64,000 nt of DNA. Origin: Symbiodinium microadriaticum (lineage: Eukaryota > Sar > Dinophyceae > Suessiales > Symbiodiniaceae). Positions 63,513-64,000 of this stretch are shown one piece after another. A program made the position numbers and the translations under genes. Under the pieces are notes generated by a model that had not been told where the DNA came from, ran no database searches, and saw only the letters and a program-made list of their open reading frames with translations. The DNA lies in the NCBI GenBank assembly GCA_001939145.1, contig LSRX01000538.1, positions 3,427-67,426 of the forward strand. Direction: 5' to 3'. Positions within the stretch are counted from its first letter, which is position 1. Each line of letters starts with the position of its first letter.

Positions 63513-64000
63513 TGAGCGGGGGGATGACGCCCCTGCCCGCGCGCCATCCGGCGCCCCCGACATGTGCGGAGGACTTGCGGAAAAGCTTGGCTGACACCAC
63601 CAAGGCTACTTTGCCTACTGGTGGGTTAGGCGCACATGAAGGGAATCAGGAATTCGAAAGAAGACTAGCTACACAAGCACAGCAAGCATGAACATCCAAT
63701 CATAGTGCGAAATGTTCAATGCAATACAATTCCCTGTTCACTGTGCGAAAAGGTTGCTGGGCGGACATGACAAGGGCATCAGATCGAACTCACCCCGAAA
63801 AGAACAGCTTCACTACCGACGCAATGCAGAACCCTGCCCATGGTGTCAAAGATTAGACCTGTGCACTACGCAAAGAATGAGTGGTTAGGCAGACCTGACC
63901 CGGGCATCAAGAGAACGCACTCCAATAGAAACAACTTTGCAGTCATCACAGTACGTGTTTCTGCCCTCTGTACGCAGGATTCTACAGCACATGGCTATGT
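63513..64000. other. No gene seen to the window edge
   Basis: Minus-sense upstream flank of the family B copy. No ORF or repeat I can support beyond the tail motif at 63494-63512. Confidence 0.4.

Noticed and set aside
1..64000. tRNA, rRNA, snRNA or full spliced-leader RNA genes
   Set aside because: No cloverleaf or rRNA sequence recognised by eye; leader matches lack the GT donor and downstream SL RNA sequence.

Overview
The window is nuclear DNA of a photosynthetic dinoflagellate; genus cannot be decided from the sequence alone. Three things show this. A plastid light-harvesting antenna gene is present. Multi-exon genes are split by introns with GC-AG and even GA-AG ends. Relics of the dinoflagellate spliced leader (minus-strand GTAGCCATTTTGGCTCAAG) sit at the heads of retroposed elements. 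The DNA is gene-poor, rich in CT/GA microsatellites and full of nested retroelements.

Layout. 1-10 kb: degenerate telomere-type repeats, then a V-ATPase subunit H gene spread over at least 7.5 kb in many small exons (minus). 10-16 kb: microsatellites, an N gap and fragments of minus-strand retroelements, including a spliced-leader-headed non-autonomous element (family B). 16.6-18 kb: an intronless ubiquitin-like/RCC1-like repeat gene (minus). 20.3-24 kb: exons of a tandem-GAF protein (minus). 24.6 kb: another interstitial telomere-like patch. 25.7-28.9 kb: a decayed LINE (plus). 31-32 kb: the antenna gene (minus). 32.2-37.1 kb: a 5'-truncated LINE (plus) whose open frame ends in a ubiquitin-specific-protease (USP) domain. 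37-41 kb: retroelement debris and an N gap inside CTTC-type repeats. 41-54 kb: a large Gln/Pro-rich minus-strand ORF interrupted by a complete 8.1 kb Ty1/copia element (identical 133-bp LTRs, 5-bp target duplication). 54.3-58.6 kb: a near full-length spliced-leader-headed LINE with ORF1, endonuclease and reverse transcriptase, broken by frameshifts. 58.6-64 kb: more minus-strand retroelement ORFs and a second family B copy headed by a spliced leader.

All four recognisable host genes lie on the minus strand, as do most retroelements. The host genes are unrelated in function (proton pumping, cyclic-nucleotide-type sensing, ubiquitin-like/RCC1 scaffold, light harvesting). The most unusual content is in the retroelements: (i) a LINE carrying its own deubiquitinase-type domain, (ii) LINE-type elements that begin with a spliced leader, implying mobilisation of trans-spliced RNA, and (iii) insertion of these elements inside CT/GA microsatellites, with 3' tails built of CAAAG units.
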